Origin: UBA3263 sp964508865
GTDB lineage: Bacteria; Bacteroidota; Bacteroidia; Bacteroidales; Muribaculaceae
Length of the DNA: 34,002 bases
Assembly (NCBI GenBank): GCA_964508865.1
Contig: CAZDVP010000007.1
Location: 1-34,002, forward strand
Reading direction: 5' to 3'
Position numbers and translations under genes: made by a program. Positions 1 to 8,316 of the stretch are shown here, piece by piece. Under the pieces are notes generated by a model, which worked only from the letters and a program-made list of their open reading frames with translations, ran no database searches and was not told where the DNA came from. How positions within the stretch are numbered: the first letter of the stretch is position 1; the number at the start of each line of letters is the position of its first letter.

Positions 1-1431
1 GGTTAGGTTGAGTTTGGCGAAGAGGTCGTTGAGCTGAGAGACTGCGGCGGCAATGTTGGCGCTTTTTTCGTTGATTTGGGCCATGAGCTCGCCAAGTGTG
101 ACATCTTCCAGGTCGTCATCTTTGCGAATCCAGGTGATGTCGAGGCTGGTTTTGTCGCGCTTCAGCAGTTCTTCAACATCATATTTGCGCCAACGGCCAT
201 TTGGTTCAGAATCGGGGTTATACGTTTCTTTGCGGGCGGCGATGTTGTCGGCATGGTAGCATTCAACAAAATCATCGAGATGATGACGCTGCATGGGATT
301 GGTTGCGAGCGTGTGCTTTACGTCGGTCCGATAGTCGTAGAACCACACATTTTTTGTCGGCGTGCCTTTGGTGAAGAACAACACGTTGGCCTTTACGCCC
401 TGGGCGTAGAATATGCCGGTCGGAAGGCGGAGTATGGTGTGGAGGTTGAAGTCCTGAAGCAGGCGCTTACGGATTGTTTCGCCGGCTCCGCCTTCAAAAA
501 GAACATTATCTGGAAGCACAACGGCAGCACGGCCTCCATTTTTCATTGACAGCATCATATGCTGCAAAAAGTTGAGCTGATTATTCTTTGTCTGCACATA
601 AAAGTCCTGTCGGTCAATATCTACCGATCCGGCAGGTCGGGTTCCGAATGGAGGATTGGCAAGAATAACGTCGGCCATAACCTCCGACTCTTTTTCGAGC
701 GAATCGCGACACGCTATGGGACTACGGTCGGTGCCGATACCGTGGAGATAAAGGTTCATCGACGCAAGGGTTACGACCAGAGCGGTGTTGTCAACGCCAT
801 GCAGCGACTTGTTTTTAAGAAAATCCTGTTTCTCCCGGTCGGCCGACTGGGTTTTCATATAGTCGTAGGCAGCCAGAAGGAAACCGCCGGTGCCACACGC
901 CGGGTCGAGCACCGTTTCGCCAATCTGAGGACGAGTCACGTCGACCATTGCCTGAATCAGCGAACGCGGAGTAAAATATTGCCCTGCCCCACTCTTTTTG
1001 TCCTGACCATTCTTTTCGAGGATTCCCTCATAGATAGCGCCTTTGACGTCACCCTCCATAATCAGCCAGTTTTCTTCGGCAATCATATCGATTACCTTTT
1101 TAAGATAAACCGGTTTGTCAATCTTATTCTGGGCTTTTGTGTAGATAGTGCCTATAAGGTTATCCTGGCGGCTCAGGGTTTCGAGTATCTTTTCGTAGGT
1201 ACTGACAAGGTCTTCGCCCATCTCGGTCGTCAGGTCTGACCAGCGGCAGCCAACCGGAAGAGCCGATTCTTCTCCAAAGGTCTCGACATTCTCATGGTCC
1301 ATTTTCAGGAATAAGAGGTAGGTGAGCTGGGTAATGTAGTCGGTGAAGCCTATGCCTTGGCCGGCGAGCGTGGTTGCGAGAGTCCAGACTTTTTTGGTCA
1401 GGGACTGAGGGGTGGATATATTGTTAGCCAT
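1..1431 (-). CDS. hsdM: Type I restriction-modification DNA methyltransferase, HsdM (partial at left edge)
   Basis: This is the modification subunit of a type I restriction-modification system; with HsdS it transfers a methyl group from S-adenosylmethionine to adenine in the recognition site. The frame is open from an ATG at 1431 to the left edge, giving 477 residues without a stop, so it is nearly complete compared with the usual 480-530. The AdoMet motif I reads VLDPACGTGGF at residues 174-184 and the catalytic motif IV reads NPPF at 259-262, which marks an N6-adenine methylase. The N-terminal 130 residues look like the helical HsdM N-terminal domain. The start lies 6 bases after the hsdR stop, so the two are co-transcribed with hsdR first. 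No Shine-Dalgarno site is visible. The specificity gene hsdS would be expected beyond the left edge. Confidence 0.95.
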   Translation of the reverse strand, partial: MANNISTPQSLTKKVWTLATTLAGQGIGFTDYITQLTYLLFLKMDHENVETFGEESALPVGCRWSDLTTEMGEDLVSTYEKILETLSRQDNLIGTIYTKAQNKIDKPVYLKKVIDMIAEENWLIMEGDVKGAIYEGILEKNGQDKKSGAGQYFTPRSLIQAMVDVTRPQIGETVLDPACGTGGFLLAAYDYMKTQSADREKQDFLKNKSLHGVDNTALVVTLASMNLYLHGIGTDRSPIACRDSLEKESEVMADVILANPPFGTRPAGSVDIDRQDFYVQTKNNQLNFLQHMMLSMKNGGRAAVVLPDNVLFEGGAGETIRKRLLQDFNLHTILRLPTGIFYAQGVKANVLFFTKGTPTKNVWFYDYRTDVKHTLATNPMQRHHLDDFVECYHADNIAARKETYNPDSEPNGRWRKYDVEELLKRDKTSLDITWIRKDDDLEDVTLGELMAQINEKSANIAAAVSQLNDLFAKLNLT

Positions 1432-1437
1432 AGTGGA

Positions 1438-4167
1438 TTATGCTGCTTTTTTATTGAAAATGAGGAACTGCGATAGTGAAAGAATCGTTTCTTTAGCCGC
1501 TGCTGCATCGCCGAACGACCGGATAATCTGAGCAGCAATCGTTTTGTCGTAATCCTTAATATCTTTCAGTTCCGTTGAGCCGTTGGTTACGATGTAGTTA
1601 ACAATCTGGCGAATAACTTCTTTCTGCGCTTCGGTCAGCGGGCGTTGGGCCTGTCCGCACCAAAGTTCGAATCGCTGCGCGGCCATCGAAGGCAGACTCT
1701 TCAGTTCCGGAATCAGGTGCATCGCATAGCGGATGACTTGAATAATGTTGGTCAAGGCATCCTTTTCATTTTTGGTCGAAAATTTTTGAACCGCCTTAGG
1801 GTTCAGAATTGAATAGTTGTTCCAGAGCTGAGAAACATTGAACTTATGGTTCACCTCGCGGAGTTTCCGGTCAAGGTCCTTGAGGGTGGAATATGTCAAG
1901 GGCTCGCCGGTGTTGTTATATATTATTCTCAACGCTTCGATTTCATCGCGGTGGTCTTCGATATATTCCTCGAAGGCTTTGGTTGTTGATTCGGCTTCCT
2001 CGTGCGAGAATCCTTTTTCAATCAGAGTGTCCTCGCCGGGTTGGAGAATATTGATGAAGCCGGCATTGAGCACACAGAGATACTCGCGCGCATCGGGGTG
2101 CACGGACAGAGGTCGCACCAGTCCTTTACGCTCGTTGTTAGGCTCGTTAACGTTGCTGAAAGCCGGCAGAGTCCCGGCCTCGAGTGCGTTATAGATATTA
2201 GCGGAAATATCGCTCATTGAAGAGTTGGCGAGCTTTTGAAACTCCGCCCGCTGCTGCTCGGTAGCCTTATTATGGATTCGCGCCAAACGGCCGGCAAGGA
2301 GCCGCAGATGATCGTCGTGGACCTCGCCGAGAGTCAGACGCTCCAACAGCTGGCGAAGGGTAATTACCTGCTGTTGGCGGTCGTCGCCCGGAGCAGGAAC
2401 GCTATGCTCATGTTCCGTCACTCCAACCGCATCGACCAAGTAGAAGATGTCTTTGCTGAACGCATTTGGAGTAACATTGCGGAGTTGCTCGTCGCCAATA
2501 GTGCGGACGCCTCGCCCTTTCATCTGAGTGTAGAGCGGCTGCGACTCAACATCGCGCATAAACATTACCACCTCGAGCGGTTTGACATCAGTTCCGGTGG
2601 CGACCAAAGTAACCGTTACAGCGATTCGGAAATCTTTGTCATTCCTAAAGGAGCGGATTAACGCGTTGCTATCGCCGGCTGAATAGGTTATTTTCTGCAC
2701 AAAGCGGTCGGGGTCAACCGAAATATACGGGCCGAAAACCTCCTTTGCAATGTTTACTATATTGGTTGCGTGAGCATCGTTCAGGGCAAAAATCAGCGTT
2801 TTAGGCAAATAGTCCATATCGGGCTCACGCTGCGGGTCGATAAACATTTCGGAATAGACCGCATCGCGATACGTTTCCAAAATCAACTTTATCTGAGCCG
2901 GATTGACGATACTCCTGTTCAGCTCGGTTGGCGTATAATTCCTCACCTCCCGATTCTTAACATCCTCGACTTTGCCGTTATAGCGAGTAATGCGGCGCAA
3001 GGAGTCGCCTTCGCGAATGGCGCCGCCGTCCTCTGTGGCCCGGGTCTTTATCCGGTAAACGCGATAGTCAACATTAACACCGTCGACAATTGATTTTTCG
3101 AGTGTGTAGTTAACCACTTGGTTATTATTGAAGAATGCCAGCGTTTCGGGAACGGGAGTGGCAGTCAGGCCCACAAGTTTAGCCGTGTTGAAATATTCAA
3201 GCACCGCACGCCAGTTGCCGTAGATTGACCTATGGCATTCATCGATGATTATCATATCGAAGAAATCGGGCGGCAACAGCGGGTTCGGCGGCAACACCAC
3301 TTCGGAATCTACATCTTCGGTGGCTTCGTCGTCGTCATCATCGGAGTCGTCAATATTCCGGCCCGAGAGCAACGAAAACAAGCGCTGAATGGTAGAGATC
3401 ACGACCTGGTCACCATCCTTAACCTTGGCAGATTTCAGGCGGTTCACCTCAAAAATAGTGTTCAACGGCTCGCCGTTTTCAGTCAACCGGAACGTTCCGA
3501 ACTCTCCTTCGGCCTGCTTGCCGAGATTATTGCGGTCAACAAGAAAGAGCACCCGCTTCATCGGCGTATAGTTGAGCATCCGATATGTTGCCAGACAAGC
3601 CGTGTAGGTTTTGCCGGCGCCGGTTGCCAACACCATCAACGCGCGATTTTGGCCGGCTCTGAAACTTTTTTCAAGCTCGGTAATCGCTTCATACTGACAG
3701 TCGCGCAATCCGCGCTTTTGCAAATTGGGCAACGCTGCGTAATAGTCGGTAATGCCCAGCAAGCGGGTTATTTGCTTGGGAGTATGAACAGATCTGATTG
3801 GCTGATAGGTGCCTTCCGGGTCGCGCAAGTCGCGGAAATACAAATCTTTGCCGTTCGACACATAGGCCAACGGCAGAGGCTCATACCAGGCCGGACACCA
3901 CGATGGTACGCTTTTGGTATAGAATTCGGCCTGCTCGCAGACAACCGGCGCGGTAACGTCAATCTCCTCGCGTTTTGCTTCAAGCACACCGAATGCCTTG
4001 CCGTTGATAAAGAGCAGATAGTCAGCCTCGTGGTTGCCTTTCATAAGACCTTCTTCAACCGCAACGGCACTTATTTCGGGTGAATAGTGGTCGCGGTCAA
4101 CCACTGCCCATCCGGCATCCGCAAACATGCGGTCAATTTTTTGGCGAGCTACCTGTTCCGGGGTCAT
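1438..4167 (-). CDS. hsdR: Type I restriction endonuclease subunit R, HsdR
   Basis: This 909-residue protein is the translocating and cleaving subunit of the type I system. The N-terminal nuclease carries the PD-(D/E)xK pattern with D49 and the triplet E63-A64-K65. The helicase motor follows: Walker A ATGAGKT at 181-187, DECH at 309-312, GLTATP at 333-338, and motif VI GRGVRT at 551-556. The last roughly 300 residues are helical and match the C-terminal domain that docks on the methylase. An acidic run of Asp and Glu at 273-289 lies before the DECH motif; acidic linkers there are common in the family. All key catalytic residues are present, so the enzyme looks intact. The ATG at 4167 is 37 bases from a TAATTTTG promoter box. 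By eye, parts of this gene are more AT-rich than the genes to the right, which fits acquisition by transfer but does not prove it. Confidence 0.96.
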   Translation of the reverse strand: MTPEQVARQKIDRMFADAGWAVVDRDHYSPEISAVAVEEGLMKGNHEADYLLFINGKAFGVLEAKREEIDVTAPVVCEQAEFYTKSVPSWCPAWYEPLPLAYVSNGKDLYFRDLRDPEGTYQPIRSVHTPKQITRLLGITDYYAALPNLQKRGLRDCQYEAITELEKSFRAGQNRALMVLATGAGKTYTACLATYRMLNYTPMKRVLFLVDRNNLGKQAEGEFGTFRLTENGEPLNTIFEVNRLKSAKVKDGDQVVISTIQRLFSLLSGRNIDDSDDDDDEATEDVDSEVVLPPNPLLPPDFFDMIIIDECHRSIYGNWRAVLEYFNTAKLVGLTATPVPETLAFFNNNQVVNYTLEKSIVDGVNVDYRVYRIKTRATEDGGAIREGDSLRRITRYNGKVEDVKNREVRNYTPTELNRSIVNPAQIKLILETYRDAVYSEMFIDPQREPDMDYLPKTLIFALNDAHATNIVNIAKEVFGPYISVDPDRFVQKITYSAGDSNALIRSFRNDKDFRIAVTVTLVATGTDVKPLEVVMFMRDVESQPLYTQMKGRGVRTIGDEQLRNVTPNAFSKDIFYLVDAVGVTEHEHSVPAPGDDRQQQVITLRQLLERLTLGEVHDDHLRLLAGRLARIHNKATEQQRAEFQKLANSSMSDISANIYNALEAGTLPAFSNVNEPNNERKGLVRPLSVHPDAREYLCVLNAGFINILQPGEDTLIEKGFSHEEAESTTKAFEEYIEDHRDEIEALRIIYNNTGEPLTYSTLKDLDRKLREVNHKFNVSQLWNNYSILNPKAVQKFSTKNEKDALTNIIQVIRYAMHLIPELKSLPSMAAQRFELWCGQAQRPLTEAQKEVIRQIVNYIVTNGSTELKDIKDYDKTIAAQIIRSFGDAAAAKETILSLSQFLIFNKKAA

Positions 4168-4204
4168 CGTTCAGCTTCCGATAAGACAACATTATCAGAA
4201 GTTG

Positions 4205-4212
4205 CAAAATTA
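4205..4212 (-). promoter_or_regulatory. Probable -7 promoter box of hsdR
   Basis: The minus strand reads TAATTTTG here, an exact match to the Bacteroidetes -7 consensus TAnnTTTG. It lies 37 bases before the hsdR ATG. A clear -33 TTTG was not found. The 115-base gap between hsdR and the PH-domain gene (4168-4282) holds nothing else that I recognise. Confidence 0.55.
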
Positions 4213-4282
4213 CTAAATAATTTTGAAACTACCTCGCCGATTAAGGGAATAATTCACTTTAAAACCCTATTTCCCCATTCTA

Positions 4283-4702
4283 TTAAAGGATTTGGATGTC
4301 GGGGTTGAGGGTGCGGAGGGTTTGGATGAGGTCGGATTGGTTTTTGGGGGAGATGTAAACCCAGCTGCCTTTGCCGTAGCGAATACCTATTCGTTTGGCG
4401 GAGAGGGCCGGGGAGGAGAGGATTGTGGATTTGAGTGTTATTGCGCTGATTTTTGAAATTGGCACATCGGCTCGGTAGAGGAATCCGCAGCGAATGTGCA
4501 ATTTGTCGCCGCTGATTGTATAGTCGGTGTGCAACAGCATGTCGTAGCACATAAACAGGGCGCTGCCCATCAAAACCACGTCGATGAGCAGAACCCAGGT
4601 AGTTTGATAACACAGATAGATTGAAGCGATGAAAGCTATGGTCATGGCGATGCAGAACCCCACATACCACTTAGCTACTTTCGATTTATAAACTTTTTCC
4701 AT
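4283..4702 (-). CDS. PH-domain membrane protein
   Basis: This 139-residue protein has two hydrophobic segments near the N terminus (about residues 13-32 and 35-53), followed by a soluble beta-rich domain of about 80 residues. The order of two membrane helices and then a small domain with strands such as DYTISGDKLHIRCGF and the final helix DLIQTLRTL resembles bacterial PH-domain proteins of the YdbS/YdbT type, found in Bacteroidetes as short single-domain proteins. Its role is unknown; membrane or lipid association is an inference from the family. It starts 9 bases after the SDR stop, with no promoter box of its own, so it is probably the second gene of that transcript. Confidence 0.75.
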   Translation of the reverse strand: MEKVYKSKVAKWYVGFCIAMTIAFIASIYLCYQTTWVLLIDVVLMGSALFMCYDMLLHTDYTISGDKLHIRCGFLYRADVPISKISAITLKSTILSSPALSAKRIGIRYGKGSWVYISPKNQSDLIQTLRTLNPDIQIL

Positions 4703-4711
4703 AATGCGACT

Positions 4712-5449
4712 TTATTTCTTAGGGTTAGTGTGCCAGAGGGGAAGGTGGAACCGCTGCCAGAGGGCGGAGGGAAGGAGGCGCTGCAGGGTGCAGAGAATAC
4801 GCCAGCGAAGGCCGATAATGGCCACGCGGCGACTGCGAAGGGTGGCTCGAAAAATGGCCCGGCAAACGGTTGGCTGATCCATTTCAAGCAGATAGCGCTT
4901 ATCCGAGTCAAGCAGCGTGGTGCGCGTCCAGCCGGGGCGTATGTCGACTATGCGCAAGGGGAGCCGGTCCCTGTCGGCGCGCTGGCGCAGCGCTTCGAGC
5001 AGAGTTGAGTCGAAGGCTTTTGATGCAGAGTAGCACGCGAGGTCGGCCAGGCCGCGCGTTCCGGCAATGGAGGTAATCGCGACTATGCGCCCCGGTTGGC
5101 GAAGGTGGCTGAAATAGTCGTAGGCCGAAGTGACCATTCGCGCAAAGCCGCCAACGTTGGTGGCAATGGTGGCTTCAGGGGCGCTTTCGCGCAAAATTCC
5201 GGAGCCGTGGAAATAGATGTCCATGCCCCCGAGGCGGCCGATCAGTTCGAACAAGCGGGAGGGCGCATCGGTGGCCGTAATGTCGATAGCGGCTGTTTCG
5301 ATGCGGTCGGGCGCCTCGGCTTTAAGTCGCTCCAGGGCCGACTCATTGCGCCCGCAAGCTCCGACGCGCCAACCGGCCGAAACAAACATTTTTGCGAGAT
5401 TCAGCCCGAGGCCCGAGGTAGCTCCCATGATAACAATTTTCTTTTCCAT
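4712..5449 (-). CDS. Short-chain dehydrogenase/reductase (SDR family)
   Basis: This is a classical Rossmann-fold NAD(P)-dependent oxidoreductase of 245 residues. The cofactor motif reads GATSGLG at residues 9-15, and the catalytic residues fit N98, S127, Y140 and K144 (CYSASK). The usual NNAG motif is replaced by HGSG near residue 82. The C-terminal 45 residues are rich in Arg, Leu and Trp and may associate with the membrane, as in several Bacteroidetes SDRs; the substrate cannot be deduced. The ATG at 5449 is preferred over a TTG two codons upstream because a TAAATTTG box ends only 3 bases before it. The gene is transcribed divergently from the barrel gene at 5497, and the PH-domain gene follows 9 bases downstream. 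Confidence 0.92.
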   Translation of the reverse strand: MEKKIVIMGATSGLGLNLAKMFVSAGWRVGACGRNESALERLKAEAPDRIETAAIDITATDAPSRLFELIGRLGGMDIYFHGSGILRESAPEATIATNVGGFARMVTSAYDYFSHLRQPGRIVAITSIAGTRGLADLACYSASKAFDSTLLEALRQRADRDRLPLRIVDIRPGWTRTTLLDSDKRYLLEMDQPTVCRAIFRATLRSRRVAIIGLRWRILCTLQRLLPSALWQRFHLPLWHTNPKK

Positions 5450-5452
5450 ACG

Positions 5453-5460
5453 CAAATTTA
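5453..5460 (-). promoter_or_regulatory. -7 promoter box of the SDR gene
   Basis: The minus strand reads TAAATTTG, matching TAnnTTTG. Only 3 bases separate it from the ATG at 5449, so transcription would begin at or very near the start codon. It sits back to back with the promoter of the divergent gene at 5497. Confidence 0.6.
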
Positions 5461-5483
5461 CGCATTATGTCAGAAATTATTGC

Positions 5484-5491
5484 TATTTTTG
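5484..5491 (+). promoter_or_regulatory. -7 promoter box of the barrel/S41/ABC operon
   Basis: The sequence TATTTTTG matches TAnnTTTG and ends 5 bases before the ATG at 5497. An in-frame ATG at 5467 lies upstream of this box and would not be on the transcript, which supports 5497 as the true start. No long leader, and therefore no riboswitch, fits between box and gene. Confidence 0.55.
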
Positions 5492-5496
5492 CAGAA

Positions 5497-6336
5497 ATGT
5501 TTCAGCTAATCAGAAAAATCATCATATTATCGGCGGCTTCGCTTCTATGGCAACCGCTGTCGGCCCTGGAGCCGGAACGCCCGGTCAGCTCGGCCTGGAT
5601 GGCCGAGGCGGGCACATCGCACCTGGCCGACACCTACCTGAGCCCCTTGAAATATAGCGGCATGCACTATGCGCTGACCTACTCCCGCCTGCAGGCCATG
5701 AAATCGCCGCTTGGGCGATGCGTTCAGGGCTGGGATTTAGGACTCAGCTTCGACCGCACTCATAGCAGCGCGGGCAACACAACAATGCTCGGCGCACAAA
5801 TCAGTGGCTCGTGGCGAATGATGCGTCGCTGGCAACTGCCCCAAGGATTCCAGGCCGGAATAGGCGGCTATGCGGGTGCGGAATTCGGCGCGCTCTATCT
5901 GAGCCGCAACTCCAACAACCCGGCTCAGGCAATCGGGGCGGTGTGCATAGGCCCCGAAGCATTCGTGCAATGGTCGGGCAAGCTCAAAAAACTTCCGCTG
6001 GCTGCCCGCTGGCAGGTTTCGTCGCCTCTTGCCGGCGCATTCTTCTGCCCCGACTATGGCGAGCTCTACTACGAAATCCAGCTCGGCAACCGCGCTGACC
6101 TGGTTCACTTTGCGTGGCCCGGCAGCCGCCGCGCGATCAGGTCGCTGCTGAGCGTTGACCTGAACTTCGGCCGCTCAACGCTGCGCCTGGGCTATAGCTT
6201 CAATGCCCTTTCGGCCAAGGCAAACAACGTTACCTCGCGGCGCATCAGCCATGCAGCCGTGGTTGGCTTCGTATGCGACTTCCTAACCGTTAATCCCCGC
6301 AAAACCGATGCGAACATCCTGCCTGCATATTATTAG
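5497..6336 (+). CDS. Outer-membrane beta-barrel protein, DUF3316-like
   Basis: The 279-residue protein begins with a signal peptide (MFQLIRKIIILSAASLLW, cleavage near SALE). The mature part is rich in short alternating strands with aromatic ends, and has the early motif TYLSPLKYSG typical, as far as I recall, of the DUF3316 family of Bacteroidetes barrel proteins. Its role is unknown; a passive pore or structural outer-membrane protein is possible. The start at 5497 is chosen over 5467 because it gives a clean signal peptide and follows the promoter box. Its last 29 bases overlap the start of the S41 gene, and the next four genes overlap in turn, so it leads a tight five-gene operon ending with an ABC importer. 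Family assignment is moderate; a secreted barrel is more secure. Confidence 0.7.
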   Translation: MFQLIRKIIILSAASLLWQPLSALEPERPVSSAWMAEAGTSHLADTYLSPLKYSGMHYALTYSRLQAMKSPLGRCVQGWDLGLSFDRTHSSAGNTTMLGAQISGSWRMMRRWQLPQGFQAGIGGYAGAEFGALYLSRNSNNPAQAIGAVCIGPEAFVQWSGKLKKLPLAARWQVSSPLAGAFFCPDYGELYYEIQLGNRADLVHFAWPGSRRAIRSLLSVDLNFGRSTLRLGYSFNALSAKANNVTSRRISHAAVVGFVCDFLTVNPRKTDANILPAYY

Positions 6337-7324
6337 TCTGCTGCTTGCCGCCACTCTTTCGGCCTGCCACCCCATCGAGGAGTTTCCCGCCGACAACAGC
6401 GGTAGTTTCCGTGCGCTCTGGACCGCGCTCGACCAGCACTATTGCTTCTTTGCCGAAAAAGACGTTGATTGGGCGGAAGTCCGCAACAGCTACGAGCCGC
6501 TGGTTGCAGGCGACCTGTCGCGCCAGCAGCTGTTTGGCATCTGCGCCGACATGGTCAACGAGCTTCGCGACGGACACACGAATCTGTCGTCCGGATTCGA
6601 AACCTCCTATTATCGCAACTGGTGGAGCGACTATCCGCAGAACTACAACGCCCGACTCATCGAGCAATACTATCTCAATTTCGAATATCGCCAGCTTGGC
6701 AACGTTACCTACGGCATACTGCCGCAGAACATCGGCTACGTTGCCATCCCCTCGTTCAACTCCGGACTGGGCGACAGCAACATCGACTGGATTTTGGCAT
6801 CGATGACCTCGGCCGACGCGCTGATAATTGACCTGCGCGACAATGGTGGCGGCTCGATGAGCAACGCCGAGACCTGGGTACGCCACTTTATCCGGGAGCC
6901 GCTGACGGCAGGCTACATCCAACACAAAACCGGGCCGGCCCACGACGCGTTCGACTCGCCCCACCCTATTATTTTCGAGCCGCTGACGGCCAACAATATC
7001 GTTTGGATCAAACCGGTGGCAATTCTTACGAACCGCTCAACATTCTCCGCAGCGAACTATATGACCATGTGCATGCGGTCGATTCCGGGAGTGATTCACG
7101 TTGGCGCAACAACCGGCGGCGGCGCCGGAATGCCCATAACCCTCGAACTGCCCAACGGCTGGGGAATACGCATGAGCGCGGTGCGGGTCTACGACTCCCG
7201 CATGCAGCTGACCGAACAGGGCATAGCCCCGACTCAGGGGTGCGCTATAGATATGGACCCGGACCAGGCTCTTCAAGGCATCGACTCGATTGTTGAACTG
7301 GCAATTAAACGACTAATGGAATGA
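6308..7324 (+). CDS. S41-family peptidase-like lipoprotein
   Basis: This 338-residue protein has a lipoprotein signal ending in LSAC with lipidated Cys20. The S41 (C-terminal processing peptidase/tricorn) core follows: LRDGHTNL near residues 86-93, IIDLRDNGGG near 173-182, and TNRSTFSAAN at 241-250, in which S247 occupies the nucleophile position. No PDZ domain is evident, as in many short Bacteroidetes S41 lipoproteins. It is probably anchored in the periplasm or outer membrane and may cleave exported proteins or peptides; the substrate is unknown. It starts inside the 3' end of the barrel gene and its stop overlaps the next ATG (ATGA), which implies translational coupling to the binding-protein gene. 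Confidence 0.88.
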   Translation: MRTSCLHIISLLLAATLSACHPIEEFPADNSGSFRALWTALDQHYCFFAEKDVDWAEVRNSYEPLVAGDLSRQQLFGICADMVNELRDGHTNLSSGFETSYYRNWWSDYPQNYNARLIEQYYLNFEYRQLGNVTYGILPQNIGYVAIPSFNSGLGDSNIDWILASMTSADALIIDLRDNGGGSMSNAETWVRHFIREPLTAGYIQHKTGPAHDAFDSPHPIIFEPLTANNIVWIKPVAILTNRSTFSAANYMTMCMRSIPGVIHVGATTGGGAGMPITLELPNGWGIRMSAVRVYDSRMQLTEQGIAPTQGCAIDMDPDQALQGIDSIVELAIKRLME

Positions 7325-8316
7325 AACACCTGCTTTTCATAGCAATTGCAATACTGCTGAGCGCATGCACCCGCCTTGTGAGCCTCAAAGACGCCGAAGC
7401 CTGCACGCATCCGGCCTACGAGCCGGAATATGCGCGTGGCTTCCGCCTGCTCAGCAACCCGGAAGATTCAACGCTGCTGGCGCTGGAGGTCTACCGCCCC
7501 GACACTATGCGCATTTCAATTCCGCGCGGCGGCTTCAGGTCGCTGGTGTGCATGTCGTCGACCTACGTAGGCGCGCTGTCGACCCTCGGGGCCGACAGCT
7601 GTATCGCCGCAGTTAGCGGCAGCCGCTATCTGACCAATCGCGCTGTGGCCGACCGCGCGGTCGACGTTGGCTTCGAAGGCGCCATGGACTACGAAAAACT
7701 GCTGTCGGTCAAACCCGACCTCGCGCTCATCTACGGCGTGGGCGGCGAAAGCTCCCTGGCCGCAAAACTCAGCGAACTGTCGGTTCCCTACGTCTATATT
7801 GCCGACTTCGAGGAGCAGAACCCGCTGGGACGCGCCGAATGGCTCGTTGCAATCGGGGCCCTGGTAGGGGTTGACGGACGCGAAAAGTTCCGCGAAATCT
7901 GCGAGGCATACCAACCGGCGCCCGATTCCGTTGCCGCGGTTATGATCAACGCCCCCTATTCCGGCTCCTGGTTCATTCCGGGGGCGGATAACTATATGTC
8001 GCAACTGCTCCACGACGCCGGCGCGCGGCTGACCGTTCAGCAGCCCGAAGGGGTCGAAAGCCGCCCTATAGACCTAGAGCAAGCGCTCCCGGCCCTCAGG
8101 CAGGCTGACTTCTGGCTCAATCCGGGTCAGGCAGAAACCGCGGAGCAGGTGAGGGCTCTCGTGCCCAAAGCCGACTTCAACGGCCGGATATGGAATCAGA
8201 CCGCCGACTTCTTCGAGTCCGGCGCATCGCATCCCCACCTTGTTCTCAACGAGTTGCAGCAGATTTTCCGCTCTCAGGCGCCCGACTCCATGCGCTATTT
8301 CCGACGTATAAAATGA
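7321..8316 (+). CDS. ABC importer substrate-binding lipoprotein (BtuF/FecB type)
   Basis: This 331-residue lipoprotein has the lipobox LLSAC with Cys16. The mature part matches the TroA/BtuF fold of periplasmic binding proteins for cobalamin, siderophores or heme: an N-terminal lobe with the SST and STLGADSCIAAVSG region, the segment YEKLLSVKPDLALIYG that is diagnostic for this family, a connecting helix, and a C-terminal lobe. It delivers substrate to the permease and ATPase encoded immediately downstream. It overlaps both neighbours by ATGA. The substrate cannot be assigned from sequence alone; cobalamin is attractive because the window also encodes cobalamin-dependent MetH, but iron chelates are equally compatible. 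Confidence 0.9.
   Translation: MKHLLFIAIAILLSACTRLVSLKDAEACTHPAYEPEYARGFRLLSNPEDSTLLALEVYRPDTMRISIPRGGFRSLVCMSSTYVGALSTLGADSCIAAVSGSRYLTNRAVADRAVDVGFEGAMDYEKLLSVKPDLALIYGVGGESSLAAKLSELSVPYVYIADFEEQNPLGRAEWLVAIGALVGVDGREKFREICEAYQPAPDSVAAVMINAPYSGSWFIPGADNYMSQLLHDAGARLTVQQPEGVESRPIDLEQALPALRQADFWLNPGQAETAEQVRALVPKADFNGRIWNQTADFFESGASHPHLVLNELQQIFRSQAPDSMRYFRRIK

Noticed and set aside
76..1239. Long plus-strand open frames of 157 and 226 codons
   Set aside because: They lie antisense to hsdM, whose minus-strand frame carries clear methylase motifs; they have no domain-like features.
2221..3400. The acidic Asp/Glu run in HsdR as a foreign insertion
   Set aside because: Acidic linkers before the DECH motif are common in HsdR proteins, and the flanking helicase motifs are in frame and well spaced.
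3232..4083. 283-codon plus-strand open frame
   Set aside because: It is antisense to the N-terminal and motor parts of hsdR, which are unambiguous; the translation shows no recognisable motif.
5450..5496. A cobalamin riboswitch before the importer operon
   Set aside because: The intergenic space is 47 bases and the promoter box ends 5 bases before the start codon.
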